From positions 2,851,250-2,915,249 of the forward strand of contig CAJSYZ010000003.1 of NCBI GenBank assembly GCA_910574455.1: a stretch of 64,000 nucleotides of DNA, read 5' to 3'. The notes below the pieces were generated by a model that worked only from the letters and a program-made list of their open reading frames with translations, was not told the origin of the DNA and made no database searches. This stretch comes from Trichaptum fuscoviolaceum. Taxonomy: Eukaryota > Basidiomycota > Agaricomycetes > Hymenochaetales > Trichaptaceae. The position numbers and the translations under genes were made by a program. Each line of letters opens with the position of its first letter. Positions within the stretch are counted from its first letter, which is position 1. Positions 13,416 to 24,939 of the stretch are shown here, piece by piece.

Positions 13416-13723
13416 TGAGTTGCTTTGTCGACCTTTGTGCATGCAAGCGGAATATTGGGATGCATCAAACTGCCCGGTGATACATAGCCCCGTATATACG
13501 AATCCGACCGCGCAACTTCGCAACCTTCCCTCTCCTCACTGTGGTATGTGGTGAGAGAGTGTCGCTGTCCAGCATCCTTCCCATGTTTTTGGGCTCTTTA
13601 CGCCGCTCAGGCCAGGCGAACTTAGGCTTAGATGTTGATTGAGCAGGGATTCCTGAAGTGAGAGTAGACGGTAGGGATAGAGACTCATCCCGACTGACTG
13701 CTCAGCGCGAGTCCTGTGGCCGC

Positions 13724-14360
13724 TTATTGTTGAGCTTGAGATGGTCGAGGAAAAGAGGAATGATGGAACGAGAAGAAGCTGACACGGCCATCGTTCCTTC
13801 CGGTGACAAGAAAGTCGGAGTCGTACTGGAAAGTTGTCACTGATGAGTCGGGGATACAGGAATGTGAAGAAAATCATACCCATTTGCAGATTCCATACGC
13901 GAACGGATGTGTCCAATCCCCCTACCCCCCACCCCAAGAAAAGAAGACTATAATTTTCGGCGTAAATCTTATGCAGATGTTCTCGGAGAACGTATAGACA
14001 TTCCCCGTGCCGATGCTCCAAAGCTGAAGAAGCCCGTGAGTATTATGATTCAAAAATTAAAAGAACAGCTTACTCGAGAAGTACAGTAGTAGCTTTCGCT
14101 CACTGATTACTGCACGCATACATCCTCTCCTCGTGCCTGTGAGGGCCGGTTCAGTAACTTGCCTCTTTGCACATCCGAAACGTCGGTGATGCGTCTCGCG
14201 ATTCAAAACCTGGGAGGAGCGGACCTCGGATGCAAGTGCAGCAACCAGTTTTAACGTCCTGCTCTCTGAGCTGGTCATCAGCCACCACTGACGATGAGCT
14301 CTCTGGCATAGCCCTGTCCCTCGGAGAAGGTTCACTCATGATATATGGTGACGGATGTAA
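13724..14360 (-). pseudogene. F-box/WD40-type repeat protein remnant
   Basis: Minus-strand pieces resemble consecutive WD40 blades. The order is RLWSIGTG and GECLYVLREH (about 14080-13980), GLDTSVRVWNLQ (about 13910), an intron-like gap with GT and AG ends, then TTFQYDSDFLVTGRNDGRVS running to TAA at 13724. Upstream, VSDVQRGKLL and ARELIVSGG also look like worn blades (14100-14330). One base is missing in a G run between IGTG and ECLY, and the loop before GLDTS is out of frame. The combination resembles F-box/WD40 proteins of the Cdc4/Met30 class (substrate adaptors of SCF ligases), but no F-box could be identified. Confidence in WD40 is fair; confidence in the subfamily is low. Confidence 0.5.
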
Positions 14361-15174
14361 CCACTCTACCATCACAAATCGCTGAAGAAGTTTGTGTTGT
14401 CAACTGTGGAGGTGGACGCGTGCGCATGTGTGCTCGCCATTGCTTTAGTCGGTGGGGGAATACGCGTCGGCATAAATCTGCGAGAGAATCCTGGGTCAAG
14501 AATTGGGGCGCCTGCTGTGGGCGCAGTAAATTGCGTAGACGGCAGTGGTTTCGTTCCTCTGCAAAAGCGGTCGAACTCCTACCCCCTTGGTTTCCATACG
14601 AGCCTAGAGACGTTTTACGCGAGCTGCGCGAGGCGTTGAAACCGATAGAACAATTTGAGCGTGCCGAGACAGGCAAAGCGCGAGTCGGCAGATGCGCGGC
14701 GGAAGAAAGAGGTCTATCAGAGTTGTACAAGGTCCCGCATGGTGTTGAGAGAGAATCGGGACGTGCAGGAGGAATTCGATGTTGAAAATTGGTAGAAAAG
14801 TGAAGAAGAGAATCTGCGGTGACTTGGGCGTTGGGATACAGTGGTAGTTGAGGAGGAGGCCATGACTACGTCAGTTCGCTACTGAAAAGTCACTTGAGGC
14901 CATCAACGATATTATAGAGCTTACTCATCTTGGATGATTGGATAAAGTGTGTCTGTAAGGTGGTTCCTGCCCTAGGCTGCCAGTGCCAGTGTGTAAGATG
15001 ATCCCGTGTCAACTCAACTGTACATCCTACGGCAGCGGCTGTTCCTTTTTCCGATAATTGCATAGGATGCGATCAATAGTGGAGGGTGCGGGCCAAGATG
15101 TAATCCTGGAGAGCAGAACGTAGTGTTAAACAGAAAATACACCAGGACGTAAGACAACCTGAGGAAGTTCTCTG
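14361..15174. other. Unassigned region, possible further remnant
   Basis: Both strands have open frames of 60-146 codons at 14330-14785, none with a domain I recognise. A minus-strand frame reads PTAGAPILDPGFSRRFMPT and may be the upstream part of the WD40 remnant. 14786-15174 holds nothing I can support. Confidence 0.3.
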
Positions 15175-16044
15175 TTAACGAGCCTGGTTGTAACAGCAAC
15201 CCACCAAAAGTTTCCTATGCAGTTTGTCCGTTAGACCGCAGACCGCGGGAGTCCAAGTACGCCTTTCCACACCAGGACCGAAATAAGCGACTTCGCACAC
15301 AGATTCTCCTTTCCTCTCACAGAGAACGTATAGCCTCCCGTCCGTAAGAAATTCTTGTAATCTACAATGCGCACTTTTAGGGGGGTAGAGGTTGATGTGA
15401 TTCCAGTATGATTGATCAGATGCGAACTCATAAATATGAGAAGTGCCACCTAAAGTACCTAAAGTAAGGGAACTTGAAGGGACGAAGACAAAGACGGAGT
15501 AGTTGTCTTCGGTTTGGCCCGATTACTCGTGAGCCAGCAAACGTTTTTGCGGACGCCCCTGTAACAGCGAAGGCCCTTCTCTATTGCCATTTAAAGGGGA
15601 AAAGATACCTCTGACCGGCATCTTTTATTCGGAGACCAACATCGCAGGATACAATCTTGAGATAATGAGAAGAGGTTGTTAATGTCGCTCGGTTGAGGGA
15701 TAGACGCGAATGGAATGAGAGAATCTCGTTCGGATGTTCTACGATGGATGAGAGAATATGAAGAAGTGCTGGACACCAGTCGTTCATCCTGTATTCTGTT
15801 TTGCTCCATTGCTCTGCGAAACGATACAAAAATTAGAGTTCTGATCTCTACATCTATTTGGTAGGTCACTGACCTGCATAAATTCCATCATCATGAACTC
15901 CGATTCTATTCTCACGTAACCTCCCGTGCTCAATCCCATAGCTATGGTGATAGCATCCTGCACGTAAGCTATCTTTGGTTCAATTCCTCCAAGCGTCCTC
16001 ACAGTCCATTCCCTACAGCAATCCTCCGTGGTGGTTCGTGCCAT
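15175..16044 (-). pseudogene. Unassigned gene with a frame break near 15515
   Basis: Not recognised. Three coding-like exons can be joined. The first is about 16044-15870 (MARTTTEDCCREW ... YVRIESEFMMMEFMQ). A 62-bp intron follows. The second is about 15808-15590 (QWSKTEYRMNDWCPALLHI ... VGLRIKDAGQR). The last runs to TAA at 15175 and reads EDNYSVFVFVPSSSLTLG, then SHIYEFASDQSYWNHINLYP and VCEVAYFGPGVERRTW. The last exon's frame cannot be reached from the second by any AG acceptor without a stop or a one-base shift near 15515, in a GGGCC context. A further open stretch (16350-16057, MLFQPRDETFLNKLGYLG) may be its 5' part, but the junction is unclear. No signal peptide or membrane helix is seen. 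Confidence 0.4.
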
Positions 16045-16359
16045 AGCAGTCCATCTTCATAGACAGGCAGGATTATTCGAAGCAGCGAGTCGACTGAGAT
16101 AAAAACGAGAAGAAGTTGATCCTCCTAAGAAACAAGTGATGGTATTGGTATCACTGTGGTCGGAAGGACAAACCACATTGAGGATATGCTTGTTGAAAGA
16201 AAGATGAGCTCTACCGCAAGGCCACCTTGAACTATGCGTATCAGCACATACCCTCCAATGCTTGCTTGAGATGAAGATGATTGTAGAGCATGCCCGTCCG
16301 AGATATCCGAGTTTGTTGAGGAATGTCTCGTCGCGAGGTTGGAACAGCATGGGTTAGAA

Positions 16360-17048
16360 CATGTGCCGGAGAGTACTAGCCTCAGGCTGGCACCAGCAGT
16401 GGCGTGAGAAGTTTGGCTTCAGATTCAAGTTCCGCATTTAGTAGCCTGACTACCCCATGCCCATCAACTTGAATGACGAGGAGTTGCCAACTTGAAAGCC
16501 AGCGACCAGCGACGTGTCGTGTCATTGTCTACACTCTAGTAGCTCTCAAGCTTGTTCTTTTCAGCAGCTTGAAGCCCGATCACCTTGTAGTTGAAGTCCC
16601 TGCCACCTAAATTCTACTAGTAGCTCAGGGGCTGCCACTGGCAGTACTCAGGCTGGCGGTGAGTCAACTTTCAGTCTCCTAGTTTAACTTCATCCACTGA
16701 CTGAGATCTTCAGACTTGTAGCCCGAGTAGTACTGTACTACTACTATACTACTGGCAATTTGATCTCTAAACTTGAAAGGGTTCTGAAACTCGAACCGAA
16801 CTTCAACTTGATACTATTCGGTTCCGACTCCGAGTCGGTGGTGCCGCGCCAGTAGTAGTAGCCTGAGCACCAGTTTTAACTACATCTTGAAGCTGTTGGA
16901 GAAAGCAATACAACCTCCTCTCAGGCTTCAAGTCACAGTTTTGTTCGAAATATCCAGTGAGCCTGCGTTTAAGTTGGGCCCCCTTGTTGGTTCTGACAAT
17001 AACTAAATTGTAGATAATCCCAATCAGCAGCCTGAGAAGACTTAGACA
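16360..17048. repeat. Low-complexity spacer rich in AACTTGAA, CCAGTG and TAGTAG words
   Basis: No gene. The region is a patchwork of short recurring words: AACTTGAA and its complement, AGCCTGAG/CTCAGGCT, GCCAGTGG/CACTGGC, and runs of AGTAGTAGT. The same vocabulary returns at 24940-25575 and 26590-26930 but not in the conserved blocks. Confidence 0.7.
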
Positions 17049-17748
17049 ATGTATACGTCACCAAATGCCAGTGCATCGAATCCGAGTCGGGGACGGGGAA
17101 CAGTAATCATAAATCGGAAACGTACTTACAACAATAGTAGTAACCAAAGTGAGCTCGTTTTACCTCGGACTGGAAACAAAGCCAATTAACAGCCGCCTTC
17201 AGCAGAGGATTCACTGGCAGGGGAGCCGAGCACTAAGCGTCATAACTTGAATGAGCCGGACAATGATTATCGTGATGCGAAAAGGGCAAAGACGACTGAC
17301 GTGACAAGTAAAGGAAGAAGTCATTCGCACACTGTCAGCGATTCACCAGTGCAACCGCGATCACTGTCAGAGTCAACGCATGGGACGAGAGCAGGACCTG
17401 GGCATACAATAAAAAGGAGCATTAGCCAATCTCCGGCTACTTTGGATTCCCTGGTCGTTACTGCAAAAAGTATTTCAGAAGCTATAGAAATTCCAGTTCA
17501 CACTGGTACAGATTACAACCAGTCGGTTCGCTCGACTTCAAACCATCCAGCTCATTCAGGGGTTGATATGATTAGGAATTTGGAGGAAAATGTTGCAAGG
17601 ACGAGCACTGCTACTTCCCCATTGCTCACTGGTACAGATGACATGCAGTCGGTTCGCTCGACTTCAAACCATCCAGCTCATTCAGGGGATGATAGGATTA
17701 TGAAGTTGGAGAAACAGGTTGCACAGATGAGCACTGCTTTTGAGGCGC

Positions 17749-18338
17749 TAGTGTTGCTAAAGTTCAGTTCAGTTCAGTTCAGACCCCTTTTGGTCCGAAC
17801 CCCGAACTGAACTGTTCGGATTTTCCGGCCTCAGCCTGAACCCCGAACTGAACTCGAAGTTCAGTTCAGTTCAGTCCAGCCAGCCCAAATTCTGGCTGAA
17901 CCCGGTTTGAACCCGGTTCAAGTATCTATTTTAAGAAAGCCTTAGTACATACCATATATGGAATTTTCGTTATATAATCCCACTTGAGCCGGGTTCAAAC
18001 TGGGTTCAAACTCAGTTCAGCAATGAACCTTAGTACATTTAGTATATTCTAGACATAGATTCTGCTTAATGTTGATAGGTTTCACTTTTAATTGACATTT
18101 TAAGTACTTTATAGTTGTCAAACTATAAGGTTTTCCATCTTTAAAGGGTGGGAAACTTACCTGAAGTTCAGGGTTCGAACCCGGTTCGAACCAGGTTCAG
18201 CATTTCTCCAGAGGCCTGAACCCCGAACTGAACTCAGGTTCAAAATCTGAGATTTCTCTGAACCTGAACCTGAACCCGGTTCAGTTCGGAGTTCGAACCC
18301 AGTTCGGGCCTATCCTGAACTGAACTTTAGCAACACTA
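17749..18338. mobile_element. hAT-like MITE, 590 bp, with 8-bp target duplication
   Basis: The element starts TAGTGTTGCTAAAGTTCAG and ends with the exact inverse. It is flanked on both sides by TGAGGCGC (17741-17748 and 18339-18346). Removing the element and one flank restores the coiled-coil frame of the host gene, which confirms the ends. The 8-bp duplication and the TAGTGTTG-type terminus fit the hAT superfamily. The interior has no coding capacity. It is dominated by GTTCAG/CTGAAC and GAACCCGGTTC words in both orientations, so single strands could fold extensively. Confidence 0.88.
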
Positions 18339-19578
18339 TGAGGCGCAGATTCAAACGTTGAACACAGCTTTGGGAAAGATGTCTGAAGTGGTCGAGCTCT
18401 TGTCTGCAAATGTTACGGGGGTAAGTAATAAGATCATGTTTCTAAAAAGAACGTCTAATAACCTACGCTTGTTAGTCACGGCCAGCGGGCGACGCTATTA
18501 GAGTAAGGAAGCTCTTGGACAGTCTAAGGTTCTTCTTCATGGAGTCCTCCGCAATTGTCATCTGGTTCACTAGAGATGAAGTGTTCGACACCCTCGCGGC
18601 CCCAAATAGTCTACCCTATAATTACAAGTTCCACGAGATAGAGCCAAAGAAACTCTGGGTGGTCATACGAGATCACTCCCCTCCGAAAGACTACAGCATG
18701 CATCTAAATTATCGCAAATCGGGTGTAATGTGTATTGCGGAAGATTTCAAGCAAGACTGTGTTGAGGTATTGCAGGCATCCAAGTCGGACCCCTGGTTTC
18801 ATGATTTCCGAATCTTCCTACCGTACTTCCAGGCCCATTTCGACGCCCTTTACGATCTCATCGCAACCATCGAAGACCATCTCCAATCCATCTCAGTTTC
18901 GGCTAATGGACTTATGATCAGAACCGAAATCCGCTTCTCATGGGAAGCACTCTACACACAGGTATCAAAATCAGGGAATTTGCAAGCGAAATATTCGACG
19001 CCTGCGGTCAGAACTCTTCATATTTCACCCCAGACACCCGCTGCCAATGAAATGCTACTACACTTACCAGCTGAGAAGGATGCGAAGGGTGCGAAAACTA
19101 AAAGCTGGAAACTGGCGATTGGTCTGTGCAATCGGTACGACGCTTTCTACGACAGGAGGGAATACGCGGATGAAGTTACTTCGTCCGACTATGAAGTTGT
19201 CTCGACGAGGGCGCCCAAAGTTCGCGACACGATGGAAAACCTACTATCGGACCTACATTGAAACATACCACTAGAAGTTGCACCAAATTTTGTGGATGAG
19301 GTTAATAAATGCATCGACGATTTGTGCGTTCTTCAGACGAGATTGATAAATGGGCTTAGGATCGTCAGGAGATGGTTGCAGGTTGTCTCCAGAAGGGGTC
19401 TTTTCGATCTAGTCATGCAGAGGTCGAAAGGCGTCATCATAAACGACCTCTTAAACAAGATCGTACATCAAGGGGAGGAGATGACTGATTCTGTCCTTGA
19501 ATCTATTGATAAGTTAGAAGAATATAACAAGTTGGAGATGGCGAGCATGGCGGCATATAAGGCCGAGCCCGAGCACGA

Positions 19579-19626
19579 GGGCAAGGGCAAGGGCAAGGGC
19601 AAGGGCAAGGGCAAGGGCAAGGGCAA
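19579..19626. repeat. (GGGCAA)8 microsatellite inside coding sequence
   Basis: Eight perfect hexamers encode alternating Gly-Lys. Length changes would keep the frame. Confidence 0.92.
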
Positions 19627-19867
19627 GGTCGAACAGAAATCGGATACAAAGCTCCGCCACTTGAAGGACAATGACATGCAGAGATACCAACGCTATCTGA
19701 CGGAGTTGGTGTGCTCGGCATTCGAGGCAAAAGTCCCGGAAGGCGTCAAAAATCCCGTTGATATTCGTGAAGTCTTAGGGTATCGCAATTATGTGAAATT
19801 GGCGATAGAGTCAAAGGATGACTCCAAGCCTTCAAGTCCTGAAGGTCACCGCGACGAGCCGAAGTAG

Positions 19868-20255
19868 TTTTTCGAAGGTGGCGGGTTGACAATGGACACA
19901 GCAATCAGTAATAATTGTAAGTGACAAAGTCTCCTCATTTCCATATTATACGCTCACTGCATTTACTAGTAGCTGTTCTCCCCGTCAAGCGGTTTCAGAG
20001 TGAAGTTGTCAGCCAACCACTCCCAGGCACTTATATCATGGGAAACGCTGAGGACTTCGAGGTGAACCTATGACTTTGAGTACCCTTGTAATCCGAGTCT
20101 CTGCGCTATGCTTGCATTTTCAGTTTTTTCTTATGTCGCTTTGAGATTTGTTGATAATAATATTACCTTGAACATTGAATACTATGATGTGGTTGCCACT
20201 GGCTCTGGCAATGTAAACTGTAGTACAACTTGAATGCGAGCCAAAAAAACACTTA
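19868..20255. other. Spacer
   Basis: 3' flank of the interrupted gene. No gene or clear repeat is seen. Confidence 0.4.
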
Positions 20256-20741
20256 GGGTGCGCTCGGTTCCAGTGCTTGCGACGCAACGACGCGTTCAAG
20301 CACCGCCGGACAAAACCGGAAGTGGTCCGGACATTCTCGTACTAATAGCGACTAGTACTAGCTGCTTGGTTACTGATTACAAGATAATAGTCACACATGT
20401 TACATTACTTTGATTTGCTTGAACATCAGTCTCTTCCTAATATTCGTGCAACAGCCAGTTTAAAGCTGTTATTCTTACAATCAGCCTCATTAAGGAGCTA
20501 ACATAGTATTTATTTCCGTGCAAAACAAAGGGGAACCATGGACAAGAGGTTTGCATATATGCAGCAGAAAATACCGGAAATGGAATGTCCGACTCCGAAG
20601 TGGTCACAGCAAAGTATTGACTGTCCTAGCCCAGTTTCACAGACCCTTTTTTAATTGTTAAGCTATTCCCACGGAGCATCTCAAGAATCGATGACTAAAT
20701 AAGGCTATCGTTGCTTCGCAAGCACTGGAACCGAGCGCACC
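20256..20741. mobile_element. MITE with 26-bp perfect terminal inverted repeats
   Basis: Left end GGTGCGCTCGGTTCCAGTGC continuing TTGCGA, and right end its exact inverse. After one mismatch a further seven bases pair. Flanks are TTA on the left and TAC on the right, so the duplication is probably TA (or a mutated TWA). The left end has one extra G. The interior (486 bp total) carries no open frame of note. TA or TWA duplications point to Tc1/mariner- or Harbinger-like mobilisation; I cannot decide which. Confidence 0.75.
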
Positions 20742-20891
20742 TACTACGTAAGTCTCAATACTATGATACTAGTACAGCTTAACTTAGTAATTATTGTCTA
20801 GCTTCGTACAATGTTGAACATTTAAATGTCATATCCTTACTTCATAAGTTTCAACTTAAAGGTACTTTGTGTGCTAAATGAGGGTTTATCT

Positions 20892-23800
20892 TTATTGTTG
20901 TCTACTTTCGTACAATGTTTCATGCATGTGCATGTCAGCAAATCGGTTAACATAGAATCTATCGTAAAAGTCCAGGGACTCCTCAGGTGTCAATGACTTC
21001 GGAGGACATTCATCACCCTTTGGAACCCCAAGGAGGTGAGCTAAACGGAAGATACTCCCTAGAGCTATCACGGATAACTTTGGAGTTTTGGAGTCACCGT
21101 GACGGTGGTAGCCTGAGCCTGAGGTGTCATTGTCACTCAGTTGACGGCAACTTCCAATACGCTGGCACGCGGTAGAGGTCTCTGACTCATACTCTGGCTC
21201 GACTATCCACATTCTTGTTTTTCTGTCAGGTGAGTCTCCAATGTTCTTGAAAAACTGGACGAGGGCGCATTCCTGCCGTTCTCCGTTGGCAGTGAAGGAG
21301 AAAAGAAGCATAACCCGAGCAATTTGCATGCCCGCAAACCCCTTTTTGCGAGAATCAACTTGGACAAGAACGACATCACGTCGTGGTTTTCCGCGCCAAG
21401 AGGAATTGGACCTGATCACCTCCCTCATTGCTTGCTCTATAGGAATCGATTCGCCGCGGTAGGCGAAATACGCGGTAGCTGAATGGAAGATGGCAATGTC
21501 ATTGCCCATGTCCAGTGCAAAGTGTTGTTCGGCTTCTATCAGGCTGTCAGAAGCACTTCCGAGGTCGTAGTATCCTAATTCGTTCAAGTTGCACCGTTCG
21601 TACTTGCAGAATAAGTATATTTTGATGAGTTGTCGGAGCCGCCGGAGTTCCGGATGGCCTTTCATTGTCACAAGAGCATTGAGCTGTTTGGGGTACAGCT
21701 TACTGGACTCTGTAAGGATAACAACGAAGAAGTCAGATGTCCAGCGCCACAACTTCAAGCTCGTGTTACTAACGTTGTTTTGAAGCCATTAATATTAAGC
21801 TTGAAGGGTCGCTTCTACCACCCAAGCGGAACCGATGTTCTGTATTTTCCACATCATGAAGAACCACACTACTCTGCAGTCCTCCCACTGATGAACTGCC
21901 GAAATCATCCAGGTCAGCAATTTCGTTGTGCTCTTGATTACCCATAATGCCATCGAAGAAACTATCTGTATCATTGGCTGCTCCGAGTCCTGCCACTGGC
22001 ATACCAATACACTGCATCTGCTCCCTCTGGTTCGGGATCCTCTCAGCATCCTCCTCCTCCGGCTCTGACATATTCTTCCGCAGAACATCTCGCAAAACTT
22101 TCCACGTAGCCTCAGATAGCGTATCGTCTAGCATTCCACGCCGTTCGAAGTCTGACCTCGATGCAATAAGTTTACTAAGTCGTTGATTTGCTGTGATCAT
22201 CTGGCCCAAGGGATCATTTCTGTTCGAGCGTCGCCATGTTTCTTTGACCGCATAAATATGCTTATTCTCTGTAATCGATGAGCACAGTCCACTCGGTGCA
22301 GCGAACAGAGGGATCAATGTTGGATAATGGACCATAGCATGCTGTCGTGGTAGTGAAAAGTTATCCCGGATGCCCTTAGCTATGAATATTTGCCGATAAC
22401 GGTGAAAGTGATCCAAAGAGGCTTTGATTTGATCAAGAGTTGAGGCTGTAATCGTGTACCGACGCACAAGGTAACAGAAGTCTAGAAATGCACTTAATGT
22501 GCGAATCATATCATCGTGTGCAATGCCCACGATAGCCGGAAGATATACCTAAGCAAATTGCATCAAATATCAGCAAACCACTGCCTCGAACAAGATAAAA
22601 AGGTCACATACTTTCATAAGTGCCTTAGAATCATTGCCTGTCCATTGCTTGAAGCCTCGGCCTTCGGGGAATCTGCGAAGTCCAGGAAAAGGAGCAGCGA
22701 CTCTGATTCTACGCGGAGATTAGCAACAGTATTCACATTAAACAACTTGTAAAAAAACAGCACCTTTTATCCACAATGTCCAGCTCTGACGTGGTCAAGC
22801 TCTGACATATCCACTCGACAAGATGATCCTTGAACACGCCTTTGATGATTTGGTGCAGCAGGTCCGGAGATATGAGATTGCATATATCTGCGCGCGGAAT
22901 GTCATTGGTGAAAGGCTACGGAGCAACGTATCAGCTGCAATATACGCATCCAATGAATAATTTGAAGCACGTACCACAATGTCCTGGTGGAATCCGTACT
23001 CTTTCCGAATTGTTGCTTTATTCATGTTGTTGACGTCTACCTGTTCTATCAATCGTTCGTGCAGCTCTTTTGTTCGAGGAATTGATACAAATTCCGGATT
23101 ATCGAGGTCCTTGTGAGGCGCTGTGCATCTATAATGTCGAAAGTAAGTTATCGCAACAGAGCTTGATTTCAGGAAAGCTAGGACTTACTTGCAGCACCAT
23201 CCAGTGCATATGGCGCAAAGGCTGACCTGTTCCGGATAATCGGCTATATATGAGCCGAGTCCGAAAACTGACCTACGCAAGTGACCATCAGGGCACCGGA
23301 GAATAGTTTTCTGAGTGTTCATGATCATTGCGGTTTTCAGCGAGTTTAAGATCCTCGATATAGACGAATGAAAAATCTGATGTCGAAAACGCCGGAAGTC
23401 ATCTGACTTTTCGTATTGCCGCTCAGCTGCAAAGCATCAGAACTCAATCAAATAGATCACTATTAACACATACTCTTTGGTATTGCCAGAAATGCTATGA
23501 GCTGGACTGTATTCAGTTTCTGGGACCGCCGGGCCTTGTTTGATACATTCCCAATCGAGAGATACAAAGGATAGTATTCATTATTGCCAGTTCCAACAGA
23601 AACCATTGTCTTATCGCTCCCTAAGATGACCGGGACGAACATAGATCCATGGACTGCTTTATCTTCTGCATAGATCTTGTTCTAAGTCAAGGATAATAAG
23701 TATCTGTGCGAGTTAATGAGTCATGACTTACAGCCTGTTCCCAAGCAAAATTCCCGGACATGTAATTTCTGAAAACTCGTTCTTTGTCATTGATATTATC

Positions 23801-24939
23801 GGTGTCCTCCTTTGTCTGAAATTCACGAAACGGGACAAAGTCAAATTCGCCTTCTAAAGCCGGATTATCCACCAAATTTCGGATCACTTCCAAAGGATCC
23901 CGATACCATACATCATATTCTTTCCTCTTCCATGACTCGATGTTCTCATTTGACGCTTTTTGGCCCTTGTCGGTAGTGTAGAAGTTACTGAAGGATTTCC
24001 AAGATACATCACCGACTTTTGTAGTGTCAATGATCTTGTACAAATTTTGTGCATCTCCATCAAGCAGTGTACCAGCTGTATCCAGATCTGAGTCATCGAA
24101 GTTGGGATCTGTCGCGCCCAATTCAACAGATTGTGCGTTCTCCGTGGACTGAATTAGTTGATAAGCCTTCATAATTCCGAGAAGCTTTGTTATGTTGCCA
24201 GCAGACATTTGCTCTTCGCGATAGAGAAAATCTGCGAGCTTGAAATCTGCTCGGCACGAATAGGGAAACCAGTCATTTGACGCAGGTTCGTTCCGTAAAA
24301 CGGGCGGTTCTTCCTTTTCTAACAAGTTCCCTTCTTCATCGCATGGAGTGGGCTGCACGATATTTGGTGTCAGAATGCTACAGTAAACCGGGGACATCAT
24401 ACTTAGCGCGCACCATTTAAATATCTGTGATACACCTTTAAGTTATCATTGTTCTCTTCATAATCTCCAATGTCGGAGTCCGGATCAGCAGAAGATAGGT
24501 CTTGGTCTTCAAGTTCGTCATCTCCAGTGTCAGCATGGGGCAGGCAATCAGGACCGTCTAAATCTTGAAGCAGCTCGTCTCGGCCTATGCTAAGCATCGA
24601 GATATCCTGTGTGAGTATAGAAATGTCGTAGTCGTAACTTGAAGAGTTGCAGCCGCTTTCATCTTCATGATGGCCCTCCAAGTCTGTTGGAAGTTCAGGA
24701 GAGCCGGGAAGAGCTTGAGGTGTCGAAGGTCGTGCGGGTCGCTTGGGTGAGGAATCCGAGTCGTAACCACAAGCAGCAGGTCTTGTTGCAAATGATGACG
24801 GGTGAGCTGAATATTCATGTCTTGTTCTTGCGGATTGATTCTTGAACCTCCTGCTGCAGAAGGAGAAGGTGCATTGAATAGTCGGGGGGAAGATATCTGT
24901 AAGATGAACGGGTTTGGGCCTTCGCCGAGTTACCGGCAT
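20892..24939 (-). mobile_element. Plavaka-type transposase gene, nearly intact
   Basis: The start ATG at 24939 opens MPVTRRRPKPVHLTDIFPP, followed by a C2H2-like finger (CTFSFCSRRFKNQSARTRH) and an acidic spacer. The family's conserved core then appears in order across several short introns: ADFKLADFLYREEQMSAGNI, YDVWYRDPLEVIRNLV, FRNYMSGNFAWEQA, FVPVILGSDKT, EYYPLYLSIGN, SYIADYPEQVSLCAICTGWC, PFTNDIPRADICNL, SPDLLHQIIKGVFKDHLVEW, FPGLRRFPEGRGFKQWTGND, FSLPRQHAMVHYPTLI, GLCSSITENKHIYAVKETWR. The C-terminus ends MHETLYESRQQ at 20892. This is the Plavaka transposase lineage, abundant in Agaricomycetes. One junction near 24400 needs either an 82-bp phase-0 intron or a frame shift; the other junctions I checked keep the frame. 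Terminal repeats of the element were not identified, so the span given is the coding part. Confidence 0.85.

Larger units (their letters stand above)
17049..19867 (+). pseudogene. Lineage-specific coiled-coil protein, interrupted by a MITE and an in-frame stop
   Basis: I do not recognise the family. Exon 1 is 17049-17148, then a 54-bp intron. Exon 2 is 17203-18420, then a 55-bp intron. Exon 3 starts at 18476. Exon 2 encodes a charged region with an NLS-like DAKRAKTT and two copies of a 20-residue unit containing SVRSTSNHPAHSG. A short coiled coil follows (RIMKLEKQVAQMSTAFEA, continuing QIQTLNTALGKMSEVVELL after the insertion). The MITE at 17749-18338 splits this exon and, with its duplication, adds 598 bp, which shifts the frame. 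Exon 3 encodes a soluble region (FFFMESSAIVIWFTRDEVF ... PWFHDFRIFLPYFQAHFDAL). It is cut by TGA at 19259-19261, yet the same frame continues open for 202 codons to 19867, including eight Gly-Lys repeats. Function unknown. Confidence 0.6.
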
